Shown one piece after another: positions 11,236 to 23,894 of a stretch of DNA of 64,000 nt. The notes under the pieces are model-generated. The model searched no databases. It was not told where the DNA came from and was given only the letters and a program-made list of their open reading frames with translations. The translations under genes and the position numbers were made by a program. The DNA comes from Halichondria panicea (taxonomy: Eukaryota > Porifera > Demospongiae > Suberitida > Halichondriidae): NCBI RefSeq assembly GCF_963675165.1, contig NC_087380.1, positions 6,084,071 to 6,148,070 on the forward strand. The letters are read 5' to 3'. Numbering within the stretch: position 1 is the stretch's first letter; each line of letters opens with the position of its first letter.

Positions 11236-14200
11236 AAGACAGACTGACTGACTACTATAACCCGTGGCGCCGCGGCGCGCCTCGGGTTAATTAACTCTCT
11301 GAAAAACAAACATTAATTTTGGGATGTTATATCAAGTTGTTTAATTTTCCTGATTTCCATTTCAGGGAAGATGAGCCATGCACCCCCTCCAGTACCTGTA
11401 ATAACTTGCATTATTAAGTTACCTACGTACAATATAGTGGAGGAATTTTTGGAAGCCATTGCTTTTAAGTTTATTCCTAGAGCGTTAGAAAGAGTACATT
11501 TTATTTTGTTTACATTATTATAGTGCGCGTGTTCAGTGCAAATAGAATCATTATTATGATTTGTTTTGCATGCTGTGTATGGATACTACAATATTGTCTC
11601 TTCATGGAACTCTAGGGCTGACTGTATTATGCAACTTGCCGGTGGTCTACTGGGGAGGGGGATATGCTTACTTATCATTGTTCTATCAAATGATTTCATA
11701 CCAGGAAAGATGCAACATTAACGATATTCATTACTTTATTGTAGTAAACAAACAATTTGTTGCCATATGAAGGAAGCTAGTTAGTTAATGACTCACCCTA
11801 CAGGGGATGTAATTGTGATTGGTTGGTTTTGCTGTTGGCGTTTCATCATAGCTCTCTGGAACAAGGAAAAGAAGTGTCGACAGTTTCCTCCCTTTTTGCA
11901 TGCAAACTTTTTGTTTACTTGTTTGTTTAATGGGAGCATGGTATATGGTAATAGATATCTTTACTATCAATACGTAATTTCGTGCTTAAGCGAATCTAGT
12001 TAACATTTTAAGCGTTAGTTATAGTAAGTACGATTAATCTTCATGAAGTTCTGAATTGTCCCGTACGAAGTTTTTGGGTTGTCTCTCGACCATTTATTGG
12101 ATATCATCAGCTATTCTGATGTTTCATCTTATTTTGCGTGCTCATGCATGTATATATATGCACAACTCACATACGTTGCCGCTAATCCAACTACTTAAAC
12201 ACATGTGACTTCGAATGCACTTAATTGCTATGCTGAAACTAAAATTTGCCATCTTACTTTGTACATTAATATTGGAAATAAAAATCTAATGACAACCAAC
12301 AATGTTGTCATTACATTTTTGCCTTATTGTGGAATATTTTAATATACTAGCGTTAATTTTGTTGTCATGTGTATAGTTACCAATGGTATTGTTAGTTGGT
12401 CAGAACTTTTGTCTTGTGTATACATGCATTTAGTACAATATACAGCTGGCATTATCTGTGCATATGGTGCTTTCACATATTTCGCAGCTAGTAAACAACT
12501 TCTGTACCAGTGTATAGTGGGACCTGGATATTAAGTTAATGAACTAGTTTTCACCTCATTAAGTATACGTAACTACGCATAATGTCTAGGAGACTAGAAG
12601 ACTTGCATGCAGCTGTAAAGTGTGCAATTTCAATCACCACCGGATTGTAATCTATAAACGTCAACTGGATAGATGAGGAAACTATAACCGATAGACACCC
12701 TCCCTGTTGCAAGGTTTATTAGCTAATTGTTTGTGTACATTCACGCTGTGTTTTGTTTACCTTTTGAAGCAGATGGCATTTTCACTGTTTTAAGCTACAG
12801 AAACCGTACAAATATTTCTATGGTAGATGTAATCATAATCAATGTGCATTCCTTTCCTGTTTTAATACCAGCAACTTTGTGTACCAGCACTAATACTAAC
12901 TCGCTACATGTATATCCATGATCGTTATTAGCCTTAAGCAAGCTAGTTACACTTCCCATTTTTCGATATAGAATAGATTTCCTTACCAATTTGTTTCCGG
13001 GGTAAACTACCCTGTGACATTGTCCCCATCCGGAAGTACGTTTACATGTGTCACATCAGCTCCTGTCGCTATAATCATTTTGAAACTGATTTAGTGTTGT
13101 ATCATTTGATATTGGTGCTCATACATGTATTAATCCTATGAAACCACCCTAATGATCTATTTCAGTTTTCAGTTCCATAGGATATTTAGTAGGAGCAATG
13201 CAGCTCTGTTCAAGGGAGTTTCATACTTCTCTTAATTTTCTAAATACCCTAGTTATTACTTTTAAACAAACTTTCTAACATTACATTGATCATGTGAACC
13301 ATGTATGAGCCCCTCGGAGCCTGCTTACTGACTGGGCACTCGTTGTCTAGTGTTTGGGTGTTTTCCCTAGAAATGGTGACAGACATCATCAGAACAAGGA
13401 AACCGTGAATATAGTTTAGAGCGTGTGCGTAGTGTTGTTTCTATCGTTTAAGTGGGTTTGTCACTCTGGCTGGATTATAGTGTATACGTGTTTCATAAGC
13501 TGGGCTAGTTGAATTGTATGACCTATCTGTTGTGTGTGTCATAGTTTAGTACAGACGGTTAATTCATGTGCACGTATAAATTTAGCTGGTAAATTAAACA
13601 TATTCACGGCCGTACATAATAATTATGATATTCATTGAACCACTTGAAAGGTGCTCGTTGACATTGTCTAGATGCATATAGTAAACAGTTAAGATTACAG
13701 TAGTTAACTCTGGGTCAAGAAGGGTGGTATACATCCCCTTTGTGCTGGGTCGAGTAAGACATACAAAACTATGCCTTGTTGGATTTATAGACAGGACTGT
13801 AAAACAGTTGTGTGTGTGCTATAATATAGCACATGTATGTGTACAATAATTATAGCCTATATATTGTACACATACACTGAATGCAGTTGGAACCATGTTG
13901 TAAACAAAAGGATGCCTTCAGCGAATACTGAAGCTAGCTTACCCCATTCTACACCATGAGATGATTTGTATAGAAGTGGGTGTCTCCTGATTATGTGATT
14001 TGTTTACGTGGTTCTTTGTGCATGCTTTTTGTTTCTATTTTTAGACTCATGAATGTATACTTTTTTCTTGATGAAGTAACAGTATCCATACTTAATGTTT
14101 GTAATAAATGTAATTGAATATCTATCCATCCGGCTAGTTTAATTGAGCAATCTGAAGTATTATAATTGTTTACACCTGTGTGTTAAAATGTATTATAGAA

Positions 14201-14295
14201 TGGATCGTAAAGTGACCATTCCGAGTTTGCATTTGATCATGCATGTCACAACGCACATACCATTCTGTTACTACCGACAAGTACAGTAGACACTA

Positions 14296-14602
14296 CGCCT
14301 GTGCCAAATATTCCGGAATAATTTTTTATCAGCCTTTTTTACAATTTGAATAATAGAAAATAGATATTCATTGAGTTGCACATGCGCAGTAGCTCAGAAC
14401 ACGCCCACATTTTACATGGCAGTAAATCTGATTGTTAGGTCCAATAAATGTTGAAACCACATTTTTTTGTGCTAAAATTTGCTGCTGAATAATTTGAATA
14501 ATAGGTGTCCTCAATTTGAATAATAGGCTGATGAAGTTGAATAATAGGCTGATCAAGTACGAAGAAATAATTTGAATAATAGGTGAATATTTGGCACAGG
14601 CT
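14296..14602. mobile_element. MITE with TA target duplication, 307 bp
   Basis: Seventeen-bp inverted ends (GCCTGTGCCAAATATTC and its complement) are flanked by TA. The site is empty in unit 1 (near 1807). The interior repeats a ttgaataatag word five times. No ORF of interest. TA duplication suggests the Tc1/mariner/pogo group. Confidence 0.75.
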
Positions 14603-15496
14603 TAGTAGACACGGACGTGTACTCAACAATTATATTTGCATTTCACAGTATAAGGTACTTGTTATTTGTAGGAATAAAACCTTCTCACGTTTGTGACTAT
14701 ATACTTGATCAGAATGACAGTCAGTATTATTTTACTACAATCAATGGTGTACTTATGTTTCGATATTGTATGTTGCTAAATACTGTCTCCTTTTAGTCCT
14801 TTTTTGCGGGACTAAAAAGGTGTTCGTGAGCTACTTGAGAAAAACTACAGAATATACCAGTCGCTAACCGTTAAACAGATACGGTATAAGCTTCGTCAAC
14901 CCGTTGTTTTCTGACCATAGCAAATATCAAAGCATTCCAGTGCTATGTACATGTGTTCGCACTACTTACAAAACGCTCCCTATGTAAAATAATGTGCATG
15001 CATGTAACATTGTCATAATTATGTTGTTTGGTTACCATGCATGGTTGTTAAGCATAATTTTATGGGAACCCATGCGTATGTTACTAACAGGGGCTTTCAT
15101 TAATTTGTGTGTGTCTAGTTTGCTCATAATTTGGGAAGGGTATTTGTTAGTCATATACTCTTGACCTGATCTCATCGAGACTATCTACCTTGCAACTGAA
15201 CTAACAGTATGTTTTTCATTCCAGGGAATGGGTGAGTATAATGTGTCAGCTATAGTGTGTTTTTGTGGGTGAAAATGCAATGGGTTAAGTTTTAGTGTAG
15301 TTAGTGTCTGAGCTAACAATAACATAGCTGTATACAATAAGTCATTTTTAGGGAAGAAATAGAAATTCTTTGTCCTAGCACATGTGCATGCTAGCTAAAT
15401 TACTTCTGTTTGGATAATTATTTATAAGTGGTGACTTCCGTTAAGCATGCATCCTTTAAAGATATGGTTGTGCATACTCTTGCTCTCTGTCTTTAG

Positions 15497-15749
15497 ATGG
15501 TCCCGAAGGCAAATCTCACGCTCAAGATTCTTGGAGATAGTGATAGAACAGAACTGAGACCAAGGTGCTTGGATGTGGACTCTTTCGGTATGGTAATAGT
15601 TGATTCATGATTTGCAGCTGTTGGAAATTTTTAACATCTATTCACTTTGCCTAATGTACTTTGTTCAAGACAATACTTGTGTACGTGTTATTGCAGTAAT
15701 AATTATTTTGCTCGTAAATGTCATAGAAATAATTATTGTTTGTTTATAA
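15497..15749 (+). pseudogene. Exon-like block with a hydrophobic C-terminal tail, repeated in the units
   Basis: After a ctttag acceptor, 15497-15592 is open for 32 codons (begins MVPKANLTLK, contains ELRPRCLDVDSF). A second open block at 15618-15749 gives 43 codons ending in a very hydrophobic stretch and a stop. The gap between them is only 25 bp, too short for a normal intron. The unit 1 counterpart (about 3268-3580) has a longer gap but is frameshifted. I read this as the remnant of an unrecognised gene on the strand opposite to A2, not a working gene. Confidence 0.3.
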
Positions 15750-16084
15750 AATCATAATTTTCATATAATAAGTACATGTACATGCATGGAAATAAATATA
15801 ACCAAGTAGTCTATTATAATAATTATGTTCACAGAACACAACGAATAGTACAGAAAAATCTATACAACGACAACATACATCTATACAACGACAACATACA
15901 TCATTGTACTCTTGTAGTTCATTCGGACTAATATATATAGTCAAGTGATTTCGATGGCTTGATCAATTTTTAAAACCTAATTTGCTACTATTTCATTTTT
16001 GAATTTACTTACCTGTGTGTAATTTGTTAAATTCGTCTAATTTTCTAATATAGAATGGCGAGGGTCTATTTTTCTTCCTCTTTA

Positions 16085-16942
16085 TTACTGAAAGTAAGTG
16101 TAAGCGGGGGAATCGATGCCTAGGCGAGTGTTCGTGCAACGTAGGGGTAATGTTTGCACCCGGGGCGTAGTATGATAGAGGGGGTTTTTTTCTTCACTTA
16201 GTTTAGTGAAGAAAGCTGTATAATTATTGTTTAGGATTAAATGCACTTTCTATGAGTATTTTTTAGGGTCTAATTTCTCACCACTGTTTTGTAATTGCTA
16301 AGCACAGCTGAGATGAGATCATCAACTCCTTGCATTTGATCTCGTGGCTCGTCTTGAAGCTGATTGGCTGATTGTGAAGCCAGTATGGCCAGATCAGCCT
16401 ATCCTTGGAGCGCGGCCATCGAATTCCAAATGTTGTTGTTGCTGCTATCAATGCCGTATGCTTTTGTGATCTCTGGTGTGCTGCACTGGTGCTCTAGATC
16501 AATCTGCAACAAGGTAGAGCCTGGTTAATTAACTAGCTCTACATGTGGTTGTTATTATGTTTACTCTTTCACTATAAACATGAAACAATAAACTAATCAT
16601 TATAGCCACTTACGAAATTTCTGTATAGCTTCTTTGCACAATTTTGCTGTAATCATCGAGCAGAAATAATCCTTCAAGCAGATAGCCAGCAGCCACTTCA
16701 AACTCGGGACCTTCGCCAGGTGCACTGCAGTTGAACCCTGAGGCTGAGAGCTGAGATTGAGCGATAGCAGCAGGCTCTTGTGTGGGCGTACGCGTTGAAT
16801 TAGTGGTGGTCGTAGTGTTGTAGCTTTCAGTTGTGTTTGTGATCAGCTCTCCTGCACTTTCTGTGTTTGGTAGCGGTGCTGCAATGGTTCCATATAGTGC
16901 AGACAGCACAAAAGCAAAGCATAGGATAAGGTTGGCATTCAT
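16085..16942 (-). pseudogene. Broken family A gene (A2)
   Basis: The start codon at 16942-16940 and signal peptide are intact, and exon 1 runs to about 16617. Three lesions are visible. A TA insertion near the end of exon 1 (agctatacag where A1 has agctacag) shifts the frame. A TAG stop lies inside exon 2 (16503-16282) where A1 reads QGYTDLA. Exon 3 (16085 to about 16187) has lost about 95 internal bases plus its acceptor and the HCEC..C motif. An in-frame start 23 codons upstream (17011) is open but is not conserved in the other copies. The TATA box remains. It is closest to A1, sharing the five-codon exon 2 insertion. Confidence 0.85.
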
Positions 16943-17024
16943 GATGGGATTGGTGGTGTTGATTTTGCAGACTTCTTCAAAAGTAGTTTGCAAGTTTTCA
17001 TGCTCTTTCATGAAAAGAAACTCT

Positions 17025-17032
17025 TATTTATA
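17025..17032 (-). promoter_or_regulatory. TATA box of pseudogene A2
   Basis: TATAAATA on the minus strand 83 bp before the conserved ATG; retained although the coding part is broken. Confidence 0.6.
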
Positions 17033-17191
17033 CCAAAATTCCAGCCAAATCTCACTGCGAAACCTTTCCAGTAGAGCTAACTCTAAGGAAATGCAGTTCT
17101 CTATGGTGTCGAAATTGTTTGTGGATTAGGTTACCGATACTATAGTTCTTAAGCCCCGTTTCTTGTAGAATATATCTAGTATTACTGTGTA

Positions 17192-17333
17192 GATCAAGGT
17201 GGTAGAGGTCATAATAAATCGCTTACTGTCCCGTTTGCAAACTACACTGTGTCTATCATTTTCACTGCATGTATTGCATAACTGAAATTACTCATGCATC
17301 ATCGCACCATAAGGTTATTCATAGCAGCTTTGA
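17192..17333. repeat. B upstream region, inverted copy at 20245-20408
   Basis: The sequence around actgtcccgtttgcaaac and cgcaccataaggttattcat recurs as reverse complement at 20245-20408. The two arms enclose gene B. Confidence 0.8.
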
Positions 17334-17429
17334 TAAGGAAATAAGTATTCGCTGCATGGGATTTTCTGATTGCAGAATATATTGGTCATACATGCATGGG
17401 GGAATGGAAGAAAATAGCTTTAAAATGAC

Positions 17430-17437
17430 TATAAAAA
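17430..17437 (+). promoter_or_regulatory. Probable TATA box of B
   Basis: TATAAAAA 108 bp before the B ATG. A second TATATA lies at about 17447. The spacing matches the other genes of the cluster. Confidence 0.5.
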
Positions 17438-17537
17438 TGCTCATTATATATACCTGTCTCAGTTTACTTCTTCTCAACAAACAAATCACTTCAGAGAACT
17501 AACCGATCACTTCAGAATCTATCTATATCAGCTGATA

Positions 17538-19107
17538 ATGGCGCCTAGAGTCATCATCATTCTACTATTCAGTCTTACTTACTCAACTATTACTCTAACA
17601 GCACCTGTGTCTCGATCACAGAATAGTGTCGAAGATGGTAGACCTCAAAGACAGACCTTAAGAATACCTAGGATTGCCTCGGTGATGGAGGCTTCAGACT
17701 CATCTGATGAAAACTGTCCAATATATGGTGACGGAGATTGTGGAAAGATTCAAGATATGCTATGTGCAGCAGAGAAATTTCAGCAAGAGTACAACAAGAG
17801 GCCGGTATGTTCAGTTCTGTAAATTAGTGTTCTTTGTTGTATAGTACATGTACAAATGTGTGTATACGTATTGTAATAAAAGTATGTCCATTTTCAGAGC
17901 CAACCAGCCTCCATGCAATCAGTGGATTCCTGTGCAAGAGTTGATTTCACTCGTACCAACAACATAAGACATTTGTACGATGACTTCAAGACCCTCTCCT
18001 CTATTTTCATGCAAGTGGGACAGGACTTTTCATTTCCAAACTTTGCCGATACTCAGTGTCAAATCAGGCACATCAACTCATATCTGGGAGAAACGGTATA
18101 GTGCATGTATCATAATTATACATAGTGCTAAGCCTAAAGAGAGTTACCTCAGCTATATATAGATTTGTGTATCTTGCAAGGTTGTTTGGAAATTACTCTT
18201 TTAATTATTTGACATGCAGGTTGACTATTTCTGTGAGTACAACAAGACTGAGTGTGGAACAGTTCGTTACGTCTGCAACAACATTGATTTCATCCCCAAT
18301 CCGACATTTAACTACACAAGGGATCAATTTGATGAGGAGTGTTTTGATAATCTCCTTAACTCTCTCCAGATAGCTCTTAACCTGCTCCATCACGTCTATT
18401 TCTCATCTAGTTCGGCAGTTTCAGGACAAAGTATTTGTGCAAGCCATGGTGCTACTTGCTTCAGAGCATCACACGACCAGACAGCCTGGTTGGAATCATT
18501 CAGAGCAACCCTCAGAGAAAGACAACAAAGTCTGCCATCTTCACTTGTAAGTATATAGAACAAGTAATTATAAAGGAGACCACTTTGCAGCATAAATTGC
18601 AGTACACTAACAGTCATGGAGCACAATTGATCATTAATTTATTTATTTATTAGATTACTCACAATGATGTGGAATGCCGACCTGCTATTGTATTTGAACC
18701 GTCGGTGCTCAACTTGTACTCATCCCTGGTTGAGACGAGTCGAGAGCTGTCCACTGTATCAAACCAGAGTGACCTTGTTCAGCAACTGAACTCAACTGTT
18801 TTGCCTCTTCTTCATGATGTAGTGGTGAGTCTTTCGTGTAAAATACTGTTTTCTTCCGCACTTAACAATTTTGGTGCTGGAAATCATGCTCATTTTGATC
18901 TTTCAGGCACCAGTTGTGCGTGAGAAAACAGCATTGAATGAACTGAGTATCACCATTCCTAGCAGCCCGCAAGAACACTCTGAAGATGAAGTAATGGCCA
19001 GCTGCCTTGTAACTCGTCTGAGTATAACGTACGAGGCCCTAATGCACGATCAGCTCCGTCACCATTGGACAGTACTGAACAGAGCGAGAGATACTGGCTG
19101 CGTCTAA
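17538..19107 (+). CDS. Secreted cysteine-rich helical protein, family B, 5 exons, 387 aa
   Basis: Exons are 17538-17804, 17898-18095, 18220-18546, 18654-18824 and 18907-19107. All four introns are phase 0 with GT-AG ends and 80-130 bp long. A signal peptide covers residues 1 to about 21 (MAPRVIIILLFSLTYSTITLT). An Arg-rich spacer (RPQRQTLRIPR) that could be a propeptide follows. The mature chain has 14 cysteines, among them CPIYGDGDC, FCEYNKTEC and SICASHGATC. Long predicted helices such as QFDEECFDNLLNSLQIALNL lie between them. N-glycosylation sequons include NKT and NYT in exon 3 and NST in exon 4. There is no transmembrane segment after the signal, so it is probably secreted. The size and two helical halves suggest a doubled bundle, but this is inference. 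I recognise no homologue outside the window. A pseudogene copy lies at 44243-45035. Confidence 0.85.
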
Positions 19108-20180
19108 AGCCAGCTGACATGGACTTCACCATGGAAACTATGAACAATGACTTCAGGACACTGTTAACATTTAATGCGGCAATGATTGATTAGATAGCGT
19201 TATTCATTTTTACTACCCAATTTTTTTATGTGTTCTTCTATTTGTAATGTCTCTATTAGATACCTATTATAGTGCACAATAACTAGGTCCTGATAAATTA
19301 TGCTCAGAATAATTTTTAGCATATAGGGCAGCAATGTCCAATTTTGGTAAAGATCATTACATTAAGTTTTGCATAAGGACATTTTCAAGGATTAATAATT
19401 ATGATAGTTCAAGTCAGCAAGTTAAAATTAGATAACACTGAGAATCATTAATTATGTCGTGCATGTGTCAGTTGTGTGCTGTGTTTGTTTATGTCTATGT
19501 CTTATAATTATTATGTCGCATTTTTTGGGAAAAATCGGATTTTTTATGAGAATAATAGGCGCATTTTTCAAGAATAGAATAATGGATGAAATACTTTATC
19601 AGGGCCTAACAATATCACATCAATTTTGCACAATCTTGAAAACCTTGCTGTAGCTTGTCTCTACAGCCTTTTTAAAGCTTGTATAAGCTAAAGAAGCAGT
19701 TAGCAAAGCCCCAAGATTCATTTGCAGCAAGAAATGACTCATAGAAAATACATAGCTGGCAATTAAAACCTCCCAAGGAAGACAACCTCTCTATAACGGC
19801 CAAATGGCTGTTCCCCAACGCATGCATGGTGTCCGTTTTATGGAGGTTCCACTGTAGATCGATGTAGATTGATAGTAAGAAAATTGGGCTGTGAGGTTCT
19901 GCTCGTTTTTCCCCCCTGCATGTATACAACCATGCAGCTCTAGTGATAGAGGAGCTAGGTCACCTGCAAGTGGGCACTCATGCAGCTCTACATGTACGTC
20001 TGCATGGTGAATATATTTGGCTATATATATTAGGCCATGCATGTAACTCAACCCAGAGAAAGAGTCCGGTTTGAATAAGTCGAGCCTTATATACATGAAG
20101 TCAGCTATTAATCTGTTTGTTTGTTGGACTGATTCGACATTAATTGTCTTTTGCCAGATGTGTCGGGATAGTGTTCTTGA
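19108..20180. other. Intergenic after B, with a pogo/Tigger-like end
   Basis: Mostly featureless AT-rich DNA. Bases 19780-19860 are the reverse complement of 58280-58370, ending in the CAGTGGAACCTCCAT-type terminus seen on pogo/Tigger-like elements. I cannot find the second end. Confidence 0.5.
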
Positions 20181-20234
20181 CCTAGCAGCCCGCAACAACA
20201 CTCTGAAGATGAAGCAATGGCCAGCTGCCTTGTA
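20181..20234 (+). pseudogene. Fragment of B exon 5
   Basis: Fifty-four bases nearly identical to 18959-19012 of B exon 5 (cctagcagcccgcaa to gctgccttgta). It abuts the inverted copy of the B upstream region, so it is a rearrangement scar and not a gene. Confidence 0.85.
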
Positions 20235-20874
20235 TTGAAGAGGACAAAACTGCTATGAATAACCTTATGGTGCGATAATCCACAAGTAATGTCGGTTATG
20301 CAATACATGCAGTGAAAACGATCACACAAAGAGATAAACATGCATAGTGCATGTTTGCAAACGGGACAGTAAATGATTGTTATGACCTCTCAAGCACCTT
20401 GATCTACGTCCACTGTCATACTATGATATACAGGACTATCACACATTAATTATAAATCTATAGTCTTGATACTATCTTGCAAATGGATTGAGGCATTGAT
20501 ACTCATATACCTGCTCCAAAAAATAGTATCTCTTCACACCATAGGTGAGTCATACAATTATAGTCTGATCATGCAACAAAATTAGAGGCTCTTCTGGTAG
20601 TATCAACTGCTATATATGCATGCATAATTATATGCAATGTTGCTGGTTGAAACTCTGCATGTGAGAGGAGCCTGCTGAGTGACGTTTTCATCTACTCCTG
20701 CATGCATCTAACTGCTGAGTTATGTTGAAGAAGCCTGTAATAGAGCTAAGGAAATGCATGTTTTGGTTTTGGTTTTGGTTTCTAGATGTTGATATCTAGA
20801 TTTAGATTACATGCAGAGTAGATTACAACTCTATAGGATATCAAGTCTGTCATAAAAAACACATTAATTTTTAG

Positions 20875-20882
20875 TATAAATA
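20875..20882 (+). promoter_or_regulatory. TATA box of A3 (TATAAATA)
   Basis: TATAAATA 119 bp before the ATG, conserved in all A copies. Confidence 0.7.
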
Positions 20883-20993
20883 AGAGTTTCTTTATCATGG
20901 AAGAGCATGAACACTTTGCAATCTTGCAAACTACTTGTGAAGAAGTGAAAAAACAGAAAGTTCTTCAAAAAAATCAACAACCCCAATCCTATC

Positions 20994-21988
20994 ATGAATG
21001 CCAATCTTATCTTATGCTTTGCTTTTGTGCTGTCTGCATTATGTGGAGCCATTGCAGCACCGCTACCAAACACAGAAAGTGCAGGAGAGCTGATCACAAA
21101 CACAACTGAAAGCATAGCTGAAAGCTACAACACTACGAGCCCCACCAATTCAACGCCCACAACTGCTGCTGCTATCGCTCAATCTCAGCTCTCAGCCTCA
21201 GGGTTCAACTGCAGTGCACCTGGCGAAGGTCATGACTTTGCAGTGGTTGCTGGCTATCTGCGTGAAGGATTATTTCTGCTCAATGATTACAGCAAATTTG
21301 TGCAAAGAAGCTACAGAAAATTTGTAAGTGGCTAATAATAATATTTATTTCAGGTTATTAGAACACTATAATTATGCATGCATGTATATATATAGAGCTT
21401 GCTAATTAACCAGGCTCTTCCTTATTGCAGATTGATCAAGAGCACCAGTGCAGCACACCAGAGATCACAAACAACAACAACAACGACATTTGGAATTTGA
21501 TGGCCGCGCTTCAGGAATATGCTGATCTGGCCCGACTGGCTCTGCGATCAGCCAATCAGCTTCAAGACAAGCCACGAGATCAAATGCAAGGAGTTGACGA
21601 TCTCATCTCAGCTGTGCTACACGATTACAAAACAGTGGTGAGAAACCATACTCTTAGCAAATCAATTATTTACTATACTAAGTGAGAATATAAAATAGCA
21701 TCATTATCATAATTAATTGCTTGTTCCCATCCACAGTTGGCCCAGCAGCATTGTGAATGTAACTCCTCCGCCCCCTGTAACCGTGTGGTCCTAACTCCAT
21801 CTATTATACTACGCCCCGGGTGCAAACATTACCCCTACGTTGCACGAAACCTCTATACAGATGTCCTTAAGGCCCAAAACATAATAGAAGAACTAAACCT
21901 CCCGACGACAACGAACATGATCACTACAAGCCAGTGGGTTAACACTCGTCTAGGCATCGATTCCCCCGCTTACATTTACTTTCATTAA
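20994..21988 (+). CDS. Secreted helix-rich cysteine protein, family A copy 3 (A3), 3 exons
   Basis: Exons are 20994-21323, 21431-21637 and 21737-21988; introns are phase 0. The 262-residue product has the same plan as A1: signal peptide 1-21, glycosylated Ser/Thr-rich stalk, one cysteine in exon 1 (NCSAPGEG), one in exon 2 (HQCSTPEI) and four in exon 3 (HCECNSSAPC and GCKHYPY). Exon 2 is 15 bp shorter than in A1, with a run of five Asn codons before DIWNLMAALQ. A canonical AATAAA overlaps the stop codon (21987-21992). All three exons are open and splice sites are canonical, so it is probably functional. The closest copy is A4. Confidence 0.87.
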
Positions 21989-22498
21989 TAAAGAAGAAAA
22001 AATAGGCCTCACCATTCTATATTAAAATTAGACAAAAATTGCATGTAGAATTGAAAACATAGGTTAATTCGAAAATGGAATTATAGTATAATTATAGCAA
22101 ATTAATTTTAGTGAGATTATAGGCTTCAAAATTGATCAAGCCATCGAAATCACCTGCATGACTATTAGTCCAAATGAACTACAAAAGTAGATGATGTTGT
22201 CTAATTTGTATATAGATTTTTCATTGTGTTCTGTGAACATTATAGCTATAGCTGGTTATATTTATTATTTATTTCCATGTATTTCCCCATGAAATTATGA
22301 TTTATAAAGAAACAAGAAACAACATTTCAGTGACACTAACATAATTATAATAAGCAAAATAACTGCAATAACACATACACAATTATTGTCTTGAACAAAT
22401 AAGTATATACATTGGGAAAAAGAAAACAATTTCTGTTAAAAATCCAACAAGCTGCTATTATAATATGAATCAACTATTATATGAATCAACTATTAACT

Positions 22499-22797
<299 letters not shown>

Positions 22798-23212
22798 GCA
22801 TGCACATCTTTAATTCAAACATACTTATTAACAATCATTGAACATACAGAAGCCAAACAAATTCGGCTATAGCAGGACAAGGATTTCAATTTCCTGGCCA
22901 GGAAATGACTTATTGTACAGCTATGTTATTGTCTGCTCAGACACCAACTATACATAAACAGTTGATCTAAAACTGGACCCAACGCATTTTCCCTACTCAC
23001 AAAACACACTAACACATATACTCACCCATTTCCTGGAATGAAAAACATACTGTTAGTTCAGTTGCAAGGTAGATTGTCTCGGTGAGATCAGGTCAAGGGT
23101 ATGTGATTATATACGTCCCAAAAAGGGCTACAGTTATTAGGAGATGGTTATTTTAGTACCAACGTGTACATATAATTATACATGTTTATTTCTTGAATAT
23201 AGAACTAATATA

Positions 23213-23894
23213 CAGGGCCGTAAGAACCAGGGGGGCTGGGGGGGGCAACTGCCCCCCCCACTCTGAAGACTAGGGGGGCAGAGCCCCCCTGGTTTTTAGA
23301 CTGTGAAATGGGGTGGGGCTCAGAGCCCAGCAGCAGAGAGTCTGGTCCAGTAGATCACAGATATTATACATTGTGGTTTGTTGCAACAACACTGTACAGT
23401 AACTAATGTAAGTTGATCCACATGCAGCTGAAATGTTTAGCTAGAGCTCACTATATGGCATAATTTAAAGTATTTATTATTTTTTCGCCCATGATGAAGA
23501 AGGTATAGGCGAATTAAGACCTTCTTCAATTCTTACGAACGATGACTTCCCAGCGTCTATTCGGCTTACTTTATATACACAAGTAGCTAACTAATTCGCT
23601 TGACCTTGAAGCAGTTACTCGTGACCACTATATATAACATATGTCGAATAAGCTTGAAGCAGTTGCTTGTGACTTTGCTTCCACTAAAACATGTTGAATA
23701 AACTATTTTGGACATTTCTAATAGCTCTCACATGCAGATTATTTCATTTCTAAACTTTGATATCTGAGAACATACAAATGTCAAAAATTTCGCCTCCAGC
23801 ACGGCGAGAGGGACAATTTCCCCCTCCCAGCCTACCCCCTGCGTCACTTTTTTTCTGCCCCCCCCCCCACCTAAAACATCTTCTTACGGCCCTG
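23213..23894. mobile_element. Non-autonomous DNA transposon, CAGGGCCGTAAGAA ends, 682 bp
   Basis: Inverted ends CAGGGCCGTAAGAA and TTCTTACGGCCCTG are flanked by atata (left) and acata (right), a probable 5-bp duplication with one mismatch. The homologous position in unit 4 (about 33603) is empty. Poly-G/C tracts lie just inside both ends. No transposase ORF. The CAG/CTG ends and 5-bp duplication resemble the 2071-3031 element. Confidence 0.75.

Larger units (their letters stand above)
7085..17165 (-). repeat. Segmental duplication unit 2 (carries pseudogene A2)
   Basis: Second copy, the longest. 7175-9370 matches 1-1430; 11290-11400 and 13980-17100 match 1390-5100; 11430-13990 matches 24220-25170 and 33950-35430 as reverse complement. 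Between cacatactta (9369) and ttaattaactc (11288) there is an insertion of about 1.9 kb absent from unit 1, flanked by TTAA on both sides. It encloses the 10003-11235 element. Apart from the features listed separately I see no complete gene in 7085-10000, 11240-14290 or 14610-16080. Confidence 0.8.
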
